64,000 nucleotides of DNA from Tyto alba (GCF_018691265.1 NW_024881321.1:21550198-21614197); one strand, 5' to 3'. Shown: positions 32,851 through 46,677, counted from the stretch's first letter. Notes: generated by a model from the sequence alone, not told the origin. Numbers and translations are program-made.

Positions 32851-35488
32851 GTGGTGATAGTTTTGTTCTCCTCTCATTGACATTTGAACCTGTCATTTGT
32901 ATGTTTGAGGAGTTCTCTTTAATTGTGTTGAAAATAAATTTTATGTTGGTTTTTATTTGCTTATTTGAGAGCTTCCACAACAAAAGCATGACACTAGGCA
33001 CTTACAAAATGCTAATCAAATCTAAAAACATCCTATATGCCCTTTTTAACTAATTCTACCTCCCTACATGAACATGTAATTACCTGCATATCCTCTTCCA
33101 CAGGAAGTGGGGATTACAAATGCAGATCACCTCTTCTGGGAGCGGGTTCTCTTACTTGCATGCCTCTTTTATAGAAGCTATATGAGTATTCAAGCTTTAT
33201 ATGCCCTTGTCACTCCCTACAGCTTGCTGATCCACTCAGAGGTGAGAAAATGCCCCACAATGGTCCCACATGCACACTCACACTGGGGATCCCTAGTTGT
33301 TGCACCACATAATGATAACTCACCAGCTTGGTGTAGGTCGCTTCTCATGTCCCACAAGGAGGCTGCTGGTTTAGGTCTAGGCTGGTGTTGCAGTGCTGGT
33401 GGTGTGACTTTTGGTAAGGTCAGACTAGGTTTTGACTGCTAGTTTTTCCTATCCAAGGTCTCTCCCATCCTGTTACATATTTGAATGCTTCTATACTTCT
33501 TCTCAGACTGACTCCTTTGTTTCAAAAAATCCCCTGTAATCTCCTGGTTTCTGTTTAATTCAGTTGATGTAGGTCTTCCTCTTTAACCACAAGGGAAAAC
33601 AAATTCTAAATATAACTGTTTTAACAGACAAACATTTGATGACTTTCCACCTGCATGAAATTTTATATCCCTTTCCTAGACTCCAAACTCTTCCCAAGCC
33701 CTGTACAAGGAGAGTAAGTAGGCATATAGCATAATTTGGTGCCTCAATGGCCAAGAACCCCATTTCTCTCACTTTATTAAATATAGCCTGGAGAAATCAT
33801 CATATTACTATACTCAAGTATAAGGCTCATTTTCTCTGGTATTCTTACTCTGGTGAAATAAATCCAGCTGTTTTATGGTGAAAGAAGATGACAGAATACT
33901 CTAGATGTTGATATGGGGAAAAGTCTAAAGCACGTACATTTAACTCTGACCACAAAAATTAGACAAATTTATGGCCTGAGAGTAATGTTCCTGCCTTAGA
34001 CTATTTTTTAGCTGATTACAATAAAATAACTCTAGGACTAATATTTTTTTTTCTTGAAATTTAGTTTCATCCTTTGAGAATTCTATGACAAAGCATTCCA
34101 AAATAAACTCTTTAGTACTAACTTTTGACTGGTTTTAAAATTCTCAGTCTTCAGTTTTAGTCAATGTTCCCTTGTTTATATGTTAAAAGATAAAAAGTTC
34201 ATGTTCTACTTTCTCTGAACCATTCATTAATTTGTAAGCTTGTCATAGCTTCTCTGGTTTTGGTTTGTTTGGGTTTTTTTGGTAACATAAACACTGACAG
34301 CTTCTTCAGTTTTTCTTAATATAGGAGATTCTCTGTGCCTTTGATTGTTCCCATTACTCATACATAAGCCTCCTCAACTTCTGCAGTATTCTTTTTGCGA
34401 TGGGTGACTAACAATACTCAGCTGATATTTCATTATTATTATATGTCTAAATATTAAATAGTATTAAATTATATAGATAATTATATTTATAAATATATAT
34501 AGTCTAAATAATATATATTATAAACCAGTATCATACAGTCTAAATATGCATTAAATGCAATTTAAGACAAACAATTACAATAAGTACAATGCACACTGCC
34601 AGATAATATTGTTTGCATTATTTAGCATCAGAGGTCTTTTCCAGGATAACATTTACTCAGTTTAGTAGGTGACAGATTTTCCTTTATATTTGGTTTCCTT
34701 TTTCTGCTTCTGCTATTGTTTGTTTGATGTTTTTCATTTGCAGTAAGATTTTGATACATATTTGGATGAAACAGAAAAGGATGAAGCAAAAGGATAAGAA
34801 TAAGGAACATATGGAGGACTTTGGGACTGGAGGACAGACTGAATAAACAGTGAAGAACTAGATGATTTAAAGACATTGTAGAAAATTGGCACTGCCACAG
34901 ATAGGAAACTGAGACAAAAAGCTAGTATTTGTGTAAAGAACTGAGTAATCCTGAGGGACTGAACGTGTTGAAATAAAGTCAGGGCATAACAAGAATTAAA
35001 AGAACAGAATCTAGCTCCTTCATGACAGCTGAGAAAATTTCCTGATTTTCAGATGCTGAAGTAGAATCTAAGACAATGATGTCTCATCATTTTTATGTAA
35101 TCAGTGAATAGATATAAAGCTATTAAGAAAATGAATCTAATTGTCCATGAGTGTTAGTTACATGTATAAAATAACAAACTCCCAGGTCTATCAAATGTTA
35201 TGACTGATAACAGTTTTAAAAGCTTCAAAGAAAGATGGGAAAATTTCATGGAAGACAACAACACTATGGACTATTAGATACAAAGATAGCACTGTGGCTC
35301 TGCACCAAAAATTTCTGTAAGTATGACAGCCTACACTCTTCCCTAGACATCTGCAACAAGGAACTCTCAGAGAGAGTATATGAACTGCAAAAGTCTTTGA
35401 TTTGATTTATATAATAATTCTTATATCTATTTCCTCTGTTAACTGAAGAAGGGAAGTTTGTGTCTTGATCCTAAAATTTCTAGTCCTC
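32851..35488. other. Unassigned sequence
   Basis: No confident element. About 33100-33430 is less AT-rich and may be old ERV sequence. About 34190-34420 vaguely resembles an ancient LINE 3' region. Neither can be supported further. Confidence 0.45.
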
Positions 35489-36049
35489 TGTACTGGGTCT
35501 CACTAGGACAGAGTTAATTTTTTTTAATGCTTGTATGGTGCTGTGTTTTGGATTTGAAATTAAAGCAGTCTTGATAACACACTAATGTTTTATCTATTGC
35601 TGAAGAATGTCAAGGCTTTTCCTGTTTTTCACTCTGTCCCTGACAGTGAGTAGGCTAGGTGTGGGCAAAAGGTTCAGAGTGTACACAGCTGGGTCAGCTG
35701 ACCAAAACTGCTGAAAGACATGTTTCATGACACATAATATCATGCTCAGTAGTTGAAACTGGGGGTTTGGTCTATCCAAGATAGTTGTTGCTTGGATACT
35801 GGCTGGGCATCAGTCTGCTTGTGGGAGGTGGTGAATGATTGCCTTTGCATCACTTTTTTTTTTTTTTTTTTTTTTTTTTTCCCTCTCTCTTTTCTTCACT
35901 TATTAAACTCTCTTTATCTTGACCTATGAGATGAAGAAAGGTTTTGGTCTTCCAGTTCTCCCTCCTGTCCTGCTGGGGGGGAGGGGAGAAGGGGAATAGG
36001 TGATCATCTGTGTGCGTGCTTAGCTGCTGGCCAAGGTCAGTTCACCACA
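35489..36049 (+). mobile_element. LTR-K copy 3, solo LTR (sense)
   Basis: 561 bp from TGTACTGGGTCTCACTAGG to GGTCAGTTCACCACA. Flanks TCCTC (35484-35488) and TTCTC (36050-36054) look like a 5-bp target duplication with one substitution. The U3 start (GACAGAGTTAAT..., GCTGTGTTTTGGATTTG, GATAACACACTAATGTTTTA) parallels LTR-B. The 3' part has ATTAAACTCTCTTTATCTTG, the polyadenylation-signal block. A 27-base poly-T (35854-35880) interrupts the sequence just before that block. Confidence 0.85.
35854..35880. repeat. Poly-T run inside LTR-K3
   Basis: 27 T residues at a site where the related LTR-B copies have only short T-rich sequence. It is an expansion within the LTR. Confidence 0.9.
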
Positions 36050-38439
36050 TTCTCCTTCACATTTGTTGTTGATGCCATTTTAATATCATACCATAGATTT
36101 TTTGCTTGGGAAAAAAAAAATCCTAAAGTATTTCAAAATAATTTTATTGTGGTTGAAAATTCATCTTTCCAAAGGAAGAATAATGAAATTAAGAGTCTGT
36201 AATTAAGAGAACTGTAAATGTACGTGTAAAGTTCTTGTTCTTAACTGCATGAACACCTGAGTTCCAGTGCCCCTTGTCTTTATTCCATGCACAGTTTACA
36301 GTACTCCTCTCATTTACTACCCTGGGGTTTTTTGTTTATTGTTCATTGAGAAGCAATTTGTTTTATTAACCACATAATTTTCAAAAACCTACTTTGAAAA
36401 TAGATGTAATAGTTACTTCACAAACATTTGTGTAGTGCTCAGTCCTCTGGTATCCAACTGCTATATTAATTATTTTTATTAAAACCCTGCATTACTAATG
36501 TCATAAATGGAAAACCAAAATGAGATCTATATTTAACTTTCAGACTCTCAGAGAGTGATTTGACTACCAAAATATGGAGATCTAATGCCACTTAGAACAG
36601 CCTAGAGCATCCAACACAGTCAGGTGATGTCCACAGAACTGACACAGGATTTGTGAGACTCGCATCTCTCTGAAGCAGTAGATGAAATCTGTGAGGAATA
36701 ATTTAGTATCCAAATGGTACCGCATGTCTACATGAGGGCAACTGAATCAACCCAAAGTGTCTCAGTTTAGTTAAATTAACAAAAAATTAAGAAGAGTTAT
36801 ACTGCTCTAGATACCCAAGGATATATTTACAAAGAAGGTTGCAGATAACCCAAAATTTAGTTGAACTTCAGTCAGAGACTATGAAGTTCAGCCATGCCAA
36901 TAGTATACTTTTAGTATTCCCTACCACTAAGAATAACATATTGGCTTAGGCAACATGAAATGTTGTCTTTGTTTTCTCTCTACTGGCTTGTGTCTTGTTA
37001 GCTGAAATAGAGAGCAGGAATTCTCTCTGTGCTACTTTAAATAAACCTTTTTTATGACAGATGAGGGGTGGCTCAAAATCCCTTCTTACAACTCAAGTTG
37101 CCTAACTCATATACTTGGATATGGATAACTGTCTGTCTATTTCATTTTAAACACCCCCAGAACCTGTCATTGTAGGTGACTATAACTAGTCCAGGAACCG
37201 AGATACTGAGGTTTACTTTTCTTCTCATCTTTGAACTCATACCTATTAGAAAAAGTAGGATTGAAGTCAGGTTAGAACACAGACATACGATAATCTTTCA
37301 ATTAAATATGATCATAGCTCACAGAAAACCATCAGGAAGAAACAGGTGGAATTTAGATTCTAAAACCTGGCAAAGCTCATTTCAGATGTGAATAGCAGTA
37401 TGTTTCAGTTCCTGTTTCCAGGAATGTATATGCACTACTATAAAAGTCATGTGGAGAAAGGAATTACACTATCTGCTTTATAAATCCTTAAATGGTAAAG
37501 GTATGAGATAAATGTCAATGTGTTTAATTCACTCTAAAGGTGTCTCCTGCACTACAATTGCCACTAAATTGCTTGCTTATGGAGATCAGTATGCAAACTT
37601 CTAGCAGTATAAGGATGACTGCATTGCTTCAGGTAAGCAGAGGGATTCTAGAAATCCTTCTTCATCTATAGATTCCCAGGGTGTGCTATTCTTGCATTTT
37701 TAGTGGTTTGCAGTGGTGCATCAAATAACAACATCATATCTGCTCTGCATCTGTTCTTCCCACATGTTGTGGGAAACAGCTTAGGAGAAGCAGAAAGTGT
37801 TTGAAAGGATATCAAAGATATAGGACATAAGATAGATCTGAAAAAAATGCCTACTACTCCTGAAGATTTCTTTCATGAGTTCAGCCACACAACACTGAAT
37901 GTAATTTCTTAATAGTGTATGAAAAAAGTACTATTTTGCATTTGTTATAAATATGACCATACCAGCTATTTCATCCACCTAATTTTTTTTTTAGAATAAG
38001 ATTGAACATTCTTGTTTACACTATTAAGCTTCATTTATTGAAACTCTAAAAAAAATGCTATTTCATCATATGTTTATTCAAACGTGCCTAATCTGTTTTG
38101 CTGCTATGGTTACTGTTAAATATGTTTTTTTTGGAGGCTGGAACAGGGCATATGTGAAACAGGTATAAAATCCTCTTCATCTATCTATTGTTCAACTATT
38201 ATATGCAAAAGATGCTAGGGTGGTATTTCTAAACTGCCAGTTGCCGAGTCCCTGTATAATCTTTTACTTAATAATATGCTAGACCCAGGTGGCATACTTC
38301 ATAGTCCCAGGAATTGCTACTAATCTCACACTCAGAATGATCACTCACATTCTTATTATCTGATTTGTAGCTTAAAAGCTAATGAAGATAAAATGGTTCC
38401 ATTGATTGGAAACAAACATACAAGTAGAAAGAAACATAA
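36050..38439. other. Unassigned AT-rich stretch
   Basis: About 2.4 kb with no recognised repeat or exon. Confidence 0.55.
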
Positions 38440-39060
38440 ATGTTGAAAAGTCCCTGTGTGCACTAACAGGCCCTAATGGTCTTGATCAGCTTCACCCGGG
38501 GCCTTCAACCACACCCATGGGACCAGAAGCTTTATTTAAAGTTCAACACAAGGGTTTCACTTCTCATCTGAACTATGATGAAGAAGTATTACTTTCTAGC
38601 TGTAGCTACAACCAGAGAGTCCCTTGATCTGGATTTCCACCTGCATACTGACTTGGACCTGAGAGCGGGTATGGATTTTTTTCAACCACAATAATTGTTT
38701 GCCTTGAGCCCTACCTCATTACTATGAACTTGTCCTGTGGTTGTTGGACCTGAGCCTAACTGTGATCCACAGATTGACTTTTCAGCTTGAACCTGAGCTT
38801 GCTTCATCATCTTGATATTACTTTGTGATTTGGGCTATTGCTTGGACCTGACTACAATCTCTGGGCCTGTCCTACTTGTCTTGTTTAGGTACCTGTGGGA
38901 CTGGGCTCTGGTTGGTGAGGTCCCTGATGGCTGTGTGATCCTCCTCAGCTCCCTAGCCTGTAGGAAGCAGACCTGTCCTTGCTGCTCCCTAAACCATGGT
39001 GTATCAGAATCCTTACATCTCCATTTCTGATACCTTATTCATGATCTGTTCTAATGAAAG
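38440..39060 (+). mobile_element. Probable LTR-like element L
   Basis: A GC-richer block with a TATA-like TATTTAAA (38533-38540) in CCAGAAGCTTTATTTAAAG, followed by recurring ACTTGGACCTGA / GCTTGGACCTGA / GTTGGACCTGAG phrases and CCTGTGGGACTGGGC. I think it is an avian ERV LTR, or an LTR-derived repeat, in sense. Ends are undefined and there is no second copy in the window. Confidence 0.45.
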
Positions 39061-39227
39061 ATGTGTTGTCTTCCATCTTATTCCATACTGCCTGTTGCCC
39101 CCACTTCCAAAAGTGGGAGGAATAGGAAATATCATGTTACAAGTAGCTTATATGGAATTGGTTTGAGACTATGGCTTTAAAAATAATGGACTTGTAAAAT
39201 GGAAGGAAGCACTTCTGTAGGTCAGTT
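39061..39227. other. Short unassigned spacer
   Basis: Nothing recognised. Ends in AGTT, the probable left target duplication of LTR-F1. Confidence 0.5.
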
Positions 39228-39990
39228 TGTTAGCAGTTACAATCACAAATAGAACTTAGCTACACAAAGCAGATAAGCAGGCACTGTTTTATTCCAGCAC
39301 TGGGGAACATGGGGGATAGCTCCACCAAAAAACATGTTCCCTGACAGGTACAAAGCACATCATATTTATACACTTTTTCAGCAGAGTCATGGTTACATAA
39401 GATCAACAAAATTCATAAAGTTTAGTTTGACCTTAATAATGATTGGCTTTCAGTTACCTTACGTTACCTATATTCCTATTCTACAGAAATCATTGGTCAT
39501 CTTTACTGATTGATTTGAATAGAATGGGGGGAGGGTGATTATTAGTATAATCATGTTATTTCCTGGAAATCATTATCATATGCAAATGTTTCTAATGCAT
39601 GTGTGGTTATGTTGGATGGGGGTCCTCTGGTGTTCGTTGATAGTCTTCCTCACTGTGTCTGCTGATTGAACTCAATCCCTGCACATGTTCATTTTATCTT
39701 TGGCTAATGCTCATTTCTTCTTTGGCCGATCTTCCCAACCAAAACCAGTTTCTTCTGGTACCTATTGTTTCAAATCAAGATCCATAACCACTACCCATTG
39801 TTTTGATTCAGAGTCCATAACGATTTCCATAGTAATCGAGGAAAATACAATGCTAGTTGCTCCTAAGATCTTAACATAACAGATGTTCTTATACCTACTA
39901 TAACTCCATTTTAAAATCAAAATCATATTCTAAACTACAATCAAAATAATATTCTAGGATTCAAGCTATTTTGTTAAGGTAAATGCAACA
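39228..39990 (-). mobile_element. LTR-F copy 1, antisense solo LTR
   Basis: 763 bp from TGTTAGCAGTTACAATCAC to GGTAAATGCAACA, matching the sense copy at 51077-51842 end to end. On its own strand it has TATAAATA (reverse at 39363-39370), AATAAA (reverse at 39288-39293) and an octamer ATTTGCAT (plus-strand ATGCAAAT at 39580-39587). Flanks AGTT (39224-39227) and GGTT (39991-39994) look like a 4-bp duplication with one change. A 4-bp duplication is typical of class I (gammaretrovirus-like, ERV1) integration. Confidence 0.88.
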
Positions 39991-42900
39991 GGTTCATTAT
40001 CTGATTAGTCTACTATATTGTGTTTACTTATTTTGCTCAATAAAAATGCTCAGAATGTTTTACAAAATATTTTTTTTAGCAAAACCCTGTTTATATATTT
40101 ACTAAACCCTTAAATGTAAGAAAATTAGTAGATATCCTTAAGACATTATTATTAACATTATAGGACACTTCTGCTGCATTTGTTTCATAATGCAGAACTT
40201 GTCAAACATATCAACAAAGGCTCAATGAAGTGGGAGAAATAGTACTCAACTGTGGCACGTATCTTAAGCGATTTCTAAGAGTCCAGGAAAAGTCTAAAGC
40301 AGAGCAAACAATGGGAAGCTTCAAGTGTCTTAAAAACAACAACAACAACAACAAAAACAAACAAAACAAAAAAAACCCTCATCACCTGAGCTCTTATAAA
40401 AATGGCACCAAGTAAGAAGTTACAGATCTTCAGTTTACTGCAGGTAGAGCTTTTTTGTAAGTATATGCCCTCTCTATTCCACAAGTGTGATTCATAGAAT
40501 CCGTAATTACAGTAAGATTCTTCCTGTAAGAAAAGAAGTTTCAAAAATAGGAGCTCTGGGAATGAAAAAAAATAGTGGAGTAGCAAGGGAAAAGTACTGG
40601 AAGATCAGCTTTTAAGCTGTTTATGCTATAGAACTATGAATCTTACTGAATGTCAAAGAATATTCTAAAACTAAGGTCTTTAAGATGTTTGTCAGTAGGA
40701 TAATCTCAGGTAAGAGGTGACTATAACCTTAAAAAATAAAACCCTAGCACAGCCAGAAGCCAACTCATTCAAGGGTGTACTATGAATAAGCCTATGCATC
40801 TTTTCATATTCTCCTAATTTCTAAACAATTTTAAGGTAAAAATGTTTTCCAGACTTACTTCCTGTGTTGGGTTTGTTTGTTTTATGTTTGTGTGGGGGTT
40901 TTTTGTGTTGTTTTGTTTTGTTTTTTTTTTCACATAGACTGAAATAACATCACACCTTAGAGAGCAATTTATATATTTAAACCAACTGGAATTACAAACT
41001 CCAAAACTTGAGGGTACCAAGTTCACTCTACAATGTCAAGCACAACAATAATTTGATTAAATTCTAGACTGCTCAGATGGATGTGCCTTTTAACTTATCT
41101 AAAATAATGACAAAAACCTTGCACCTATGCTTACCAGAAGGAAACGTGGAGAAGAACAGGAGCAAATCATCAAATAAGGCTGCAGGGAAAAGATTTCTTT
41201 CCACTTTTGATATATTCTAAACCCCAGCCAAGAACCAGGGGCACTGGAAGACCTTGCCTGATCAGATATCTAAAACACACAGTGTTACTTGTTCATTAAA
41301 TCTTTTTATACTAAAATTAATGGTCAAAAAGATCAGTGAAGAATGTTTTCTTCTTGTTCATTTTCTTACTACGGTGTTGGAATTATTAGACCACAAGCAG
41401 AAGCAGCAAAGAGAATTTTTAATAACTTGATCATTTTTTTCAGTTATAAGAAATTAGTGTTAGAGGAAGAAAAATCCCAACTCTGTACAAGAACAATTTA
41501 ACTTTCCTTATAAGTTGGACTTTTGCATCTTTGTAAATATATTTGATTATGGTTGTTTTATTGCACTGTATATTAAGGTTTCTGGAAGGATCACGACTGT
41601 TGTAGATAGTTGTGGCTATTATTGCATGGACCTGATTTCAGACTCCGACTCCACTGCATAGCTGCAACTGCACTTCTTGGAATAGTGTCACTCTTCATAC
41701 AACTTAAGTTCATAACTGGTGTTTTTACTTTCCAGTGCTTTTTGATGACTCAATTTTTTTGATCTATCTAAAATATGACCATGACTTCCAAAACCAGCCT
41801 CTAGTATTAGGATATTTAGTGGAAAAATTGGGCTGTCAAAATTGTCAATATTGTTTCTGGACCAGACTGGATTTCTTTGAAGAACTGGTCAGCCAAGTTT
41901 TCTCAAAGGACCTTTACTTTCATAGAGCACCAGTATTCTCCAGAGAATTTCACTAGCTGGAGAGAACCTTGTAATGAGCACATAAATTCAAAAGTTCCTT
42001 CAATGTCAGGATGAAATAAGCTATGTGATTTTTGGTGTTCATCACTTAATAAAATGAGGGGTAAGTAGTGCGCTGTGGTTAGTGAACTAACTGAGCAATT
42101 TCTGCTACAGGCTGTGTCTATCTTTATTCTTTCTTTATGTCCAAGCCTACAAGCACATTCACAAATATGTTTTGTTTTGTTTTTTTTTTTTTTGAGCTAC
42201 ACAATAGATACTAGGTGCTAGAGAATACAGCCTTTGCTACTATGTGCCTAATCACAGTAACGCTTTGGGTGAGGAAGATATGGAATGGTACTGTTGACCT
42301 TGCCTCATTACATCAAAGTCAAAGCTAAGTCTCACTTTATATCAGCAGAAATTTTACAGTGAGATAAATAATACATATTAATGTCTGATCTTGCTGTAAA
42401 TACAGTTTTTGCTTGTGCAGTGAAAATATTTAGGCTAAGTCATGCATAGTATCACCTTGGTTTTGTTCATGTAGAAACAGTAATGTACTTAATAAAGCCC
42501 AATTTCAGCCCTAGTAGCTAACATAGCAGTATAAACAAGATGAGATTTTAGTATATTTTTAGCAATAACCTGCCTTAAAAGAAAGGTTGACAAGAAACAA
42601 GCTCACTTTAGCTTAAGATGTTCTATGAGCAATTCAGCGTCAAAGGTTTTATTATGTAAGTCTCCAGTCCATTTAGAGAGGTTCCTGTTTAAATACAGAA
42701 GTATCTCGGAGACTAATCTCTAGTGAATAACATTGTGATCATATGCCACTGCACAGATCATATTTTTTTACTTTGTATCTTTGCAGGATATAACCTTGTA
42801 AAAATGTTTGACATTTTAGTAAATATAAGCAGCTGTAATATTCTTTGCTAACTATTTTCCTCCTCTTGGCTCACTGGAGAAAGAAGAACAAAGGTTGTAT

Positions 42901-43099
42901 TTAGTGTGGGAAGTAGAATCCAATTCAAATATTTGAATACACATAATTTCCCTCTCTAACTTTTCACATAAATTATTTAGTTATTAGTCTCAGTGGGAAA
43001 ACAGTTACTGGATTATCCAAATGTTTCAACAGCTGTTTGTCTTAACTAAATTTGAATGGTATCTATTAAGTATCTAGTGCCAGAACCTAAGTGGTGTCC
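39991..43099. other. Unassigned AT-rich stretch
   Basis: About 3.1 kb with no recognised element other than simple repeats (AAC-rich 40329-40376, short T runs near 40920 and 42181). Confidence 0.5.
40329..40376. repeat. (AAC)n / A-rich simple repeat
   Basis: AACAACAACAACAACAAC passes into AAACAAACAAAACAAAAAAAA. A low-complexity tract. Confidence 0.88.
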
Positions 43100-43366
43100 A
43101 CTGAAGGGACAAGGGGTAATGAGAACAAATTGAAATACAAGAAATTCTTTTTAAACATCAGAGAACTTTTTGTTGTGATGGTGATTGAACACTGTCACAG
43201 GTTTACCAGAGAGGCTGTAGATTCTCCATCCTTGGAGATATTTAAAACCTAATGGGAGAAGATACTGATCAGTCTACTGGAGTTAGACTCTACTTTGCAC
43301 AGGGGCATTAGAAAAGGTGATCTCCAAGTGTACCTTCCAGTCTCAGCTGTTTTGTGATTCTGTGAA
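43100..43366 (+). mobile_element. CR1 LINE 3' fragment (sense)
   Basis: Contains GGGACAAGGGGTAATGAG, CAAGAAATTCTTTTTAAACA, CAGAGAGGCTGTAGATTCTCC, TCCATCCTTGGAGATATT and CCTTCCAGTCTCAGCTG, and ends TTTTGTGATTCTGTGA. These are CR1 3' landmarks in sense order. 5'-truncated and moderately diverged. Confidence 0.9.
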
Positions 43367-44289
43367 ATCTTATATTAGACTGCATAAAAACACATAGCAA
43401 ACCACAAGCAATGAAGAAGCAGAGCTAGTACGATGGATATTAACAGACATGAGCATGTACTGTGCAATCCCAATCTCCTACTGCCTGTGTACTTTTGTGA
43501 ACTGTATACATATGAACATTTTCTATCTGAGCAATAACTGATTAGATTCTTCAAATAATCTGTTTGGTCTCCCTGCTTATGTATCTTGAAGTCTGTTTCT
43601 CCCCTCATGCTATGCTAGCAACAAAAATGAAACAAGGTCACCTTTGATGATTCCCTTGAATCAGGGAAAAAGCATAATTTGTTTCTCCCCTAAATGAGAA
43701 CAGCAGGAGGACTGAGTAATATGGTCTGCAGCACTGACCATAAGCAAAGGGAAGATTTCCAGACAAAGATAGATGGGAAAGGCTGTGCTTAAAGAGAATT
43801 TTCTATACCAGTTTCCAAGGCCCACCAAAGTACATTCATCACCCCAGAAACTCCAGGAGAACAGGTACTGTATTTTTTATGAAGTGTTCAGGATAATTGA
43901 GTGTAACATTCAAGCTGAGCTAGTTTTGTATGTATCAGGAAGTGAGAAAATGAAGCTAAATTAACCACATGTGAAAATGATCAATAACAAAGCCACAGGA
44001 AACTTTGAGTTTTTATCTTTTGCCAGGCCTTACTACATATAGGTATGTGGGACAGTGTCCTTGCAACTCACATGATAACTTGTCAGTACTATTTGAACTC
44101 TTGCATTCAGTCCAGGCTTTTCTCTCACAGTAGCTTGCATGAAATTGAAGGCGTTACCTTGGGGATGATCTGTCACTATAGTCTGTGGTGGATATTATAA
44201 GGTATGTGGTTAGAAGTCATAAGTTCTGCACTACCCCTAGCAGATTACAAAGAGCTTGCAAAGAGTGACTGCTGTGGTAGAATGCAGAG
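43367..44289. other. Unassigned sequence
   Basis: Nothing recognised. It abuts repeat M2. Confidence 0.5.
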
Positions 44290-44665
44290 GAGAAATCAAC
44301 AAGCTAGACTGTCCTAGCCCAACTCCATCCAGGAACAGTACCACAACCCAAGAAGAAACATTAGATCTCAAATGCCCTGTGGAGACATGAAAGATGAGAT
44401 CAACAGTTTTTGTTATGGCTAAGCATAACATAGATTACTTTTAATAGACACAGAATTACACTGAAGTGACAGGATGTGCCCCTCTACCTCCTGATGACTC
44501 ACTGCTTTAAATATGCTGTATGGTAAGCCAGAAAAGCTGTGTCCTTACTGCAGTGATTCCCTTGCCAGTGTTCTGAAGGAACCAATGACGATTGCACTGA
44601 GAGCATTCCCTCAGACTGATGGTGCTGATGCTGTGTGGCAGAAATCCCTGGACAGTATGTAACTG
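44290..44665 (+). repeat. Repeat M copy 2
   Basis: Collinear partner of 18518-18925 in the same orientation; see that entry for shared blocks. Extra shared features: ATGGTAAGCCAGAA near 44520 and TTCTGAAGGAACCAATGA near 44573. Here it is not next to an LTR-A, which shows that M is an element in its own right. Confidence 0.65.
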
Positions 44666-44984
44666 CTATGATTTAAGTGCAAAGACAAGTTGCATAATAT
44701 CATAGTTAGTCAAATCATTTAACATGGCACAATGGGAAAGGGGGAAAGGTCCCCTGAGAGCTCCTCCTAATCTGTCCCTGATGTAGTCCAGCATGAAACA
44801 GGTTGTTATTTTCTGGTTAATGCAACTGAAAAAAAATATATATTATTAAATGGGAAGGTCAAAGCATTGAATAAATTAAATGTAAATATATAGGGACTGC
44901 TTCTATAGACACATAGGGATGAAAGGAAAAGTATTTAAAAATTGTTTCTATTCACTCTATAAAGAGGTGCACTTAGTGGGATTA
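44666..44984. other. Unassigned sequence
   Basis: Nothing recognised. Confidence 0.45.
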
Positions 44985-45445
44985 AAAATCTGAGCATCAC
45001 TAAAAAGCAGTTGATACACTCAAAATCTTGTTACCAGTAAAATGAACACACTATGTATATGGAGCTCAGACTTAAACGTTAGTCCAATTAATGTGCTACC
45101 AGTCCAAATTATTTAATGAATACAGAAAAGATTTTATAGTAATACAAATCAAATGTATACAGCCTCCACCACTAACACTTTTGAGTATCTACCACTTTGT
45201 TCTAGCAATCAAATCAAACTTCTGCACTCCTGACCAAAGGTCAACAATGTCAGTTGTCTTCAAGGTTGCTGGGTTTGGGCGTGTGACCACACTTTACTAG
45301 TACCACAAAGCCTGTCCTAGTAAGTAGGGTGCCTGTGTCAGGTGCAAGTCCTTTGGAGTGGATCTCCTCTCTATTGGGGTGTATTGGGGCAGCATTTCTA
45401 TACTTCAACAGCTGGCATTCATTGTTTGGGGGGTACATCTAGAGT
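44985..45445. repeat. Repeat J copy 1 (unclassified)
   Basis: Collinear with 61025-61221 plus 61488 onward. Shared blocks: AGTCCAATTAATGT / CAAATTAATGT; GAGTATCTACCACTTTG; CAATGTCAGTTGTCTTCAAGGTTGCTGGG; GTGTCAGGTGCAAG. Similarity fades after about 45350. It may be an old ERV LTR in reverse, but no ends are visible. Confidence 0.6.
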
Positions 45446-46677
45446 TCTGATCATTTAATAAAGATGATAATAACTATTGTTTTGCTTAAATATGTCTATG
45501 ATATAAACCTACCTAATGGAGTTAGAAGAAAATTTTCATGTTGTAAATTAATGTATAAATTCTTATTGCAGCGATAACTAATAAAGTCAGTGACTGGATA
45601 CTAGACTAAATGGATCACTTCCTCAATATAATATGACTGTTTTTACATTCTGGAGGTTTTACTTCAGGGATAAACTGATAATTTGCACTCTAATTTTAGT
45701 GTTTTAGGGAGTTTTTTTATTTTAAATTCACTTCCTACATATGTGTTCAGGTTTCCAGTGTATTAAAAAGAGAAGGATTTAAAAATATAGTAAATTTGGT
45801 ATTCATGTTATGAACACAAGAGATAAAAGTGCCTGTATATAAAAACAAATTTTCCCACAATAGCATGCATAAGTTCTTATCACACATGAATCAATACATT
45901 TTCTTTACATGCTGATGTTTCAGCAAGCACTTTAAATCTGTACAACTGTTCTATAATTTTAGCAAGTAAGATTAGAAAGGTAATTTTAACCAAACACTTT
46001 CTTGTTGAAATTGAACATCTTTGATGTAATTACCCATATTGACTTTGGTCAGTACTTGGAGTTTAGATTAATTTTTTCCCTTGACATGTTCTGTTTTCTA
46101 ATATTCTTGTAGGGGAAATAAAAAAAATCTCACAAAATAATTTCCCCCCACCGCCCTTAATTTGTATGCACATAAACAGCAAGAACTGCAAAAATATCTA
46201 CATACTCTAAAAATACAACACAGAAGTGTGTTGATCGAGGCTGAACCAGTTCACAAGCAAATGTTAAAAACTGATTTCTGTAGTTGAGCAACGCTTTTTC
46301 CCACCATCACAACAGACTGGTAAGGCTTATAAATTGGTTGGCAATGGACAAGTTACTATGAAAAACATTTATTTCTCCACTTACCTGCCAGGTGCAGTCA
46401 AATACAGTCATCAGTCCAATGATATGTTGGAGTGCTTACAATTATCCAGATAAAGCAGTTTGAAGTCTTGAGCTATTCAGGGTGTGTATGCCCTTTTCAT
46501 TCTGTGGAGGTTAATTTATGGAAGTGGGGACATGTAAGCCTTCCAATATGTCATCGGACTGCTGAGTGGAAAGAAACAATATGGGGACTGGACTTTCAAA
46601 TGTCACTAATACTGTTTCACAACATGAAGTATAGAGGAGTGGGGAATTGCTGCAGCTGTGGTTTCAGTTTCACCTAT
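45446..46677. other. Unassigned AT-rich stretch
   Basis: About 1.2 kb without recognised features. Confidence 0.5.

Noticed and set aside
33100..33440. Possible ERV fragment with higher GC
   Set aside because: No LTR ends, primer site, promoter motif or second copy in the window.
34090..34420. Possible ancient LINE (CR1/L3-like) in antisense
   Set aside because: CCATTCATTAATTTGTAAGC resembles a LINE 3' phrase, but there is no consistent series of matches. Kept as unassigned.
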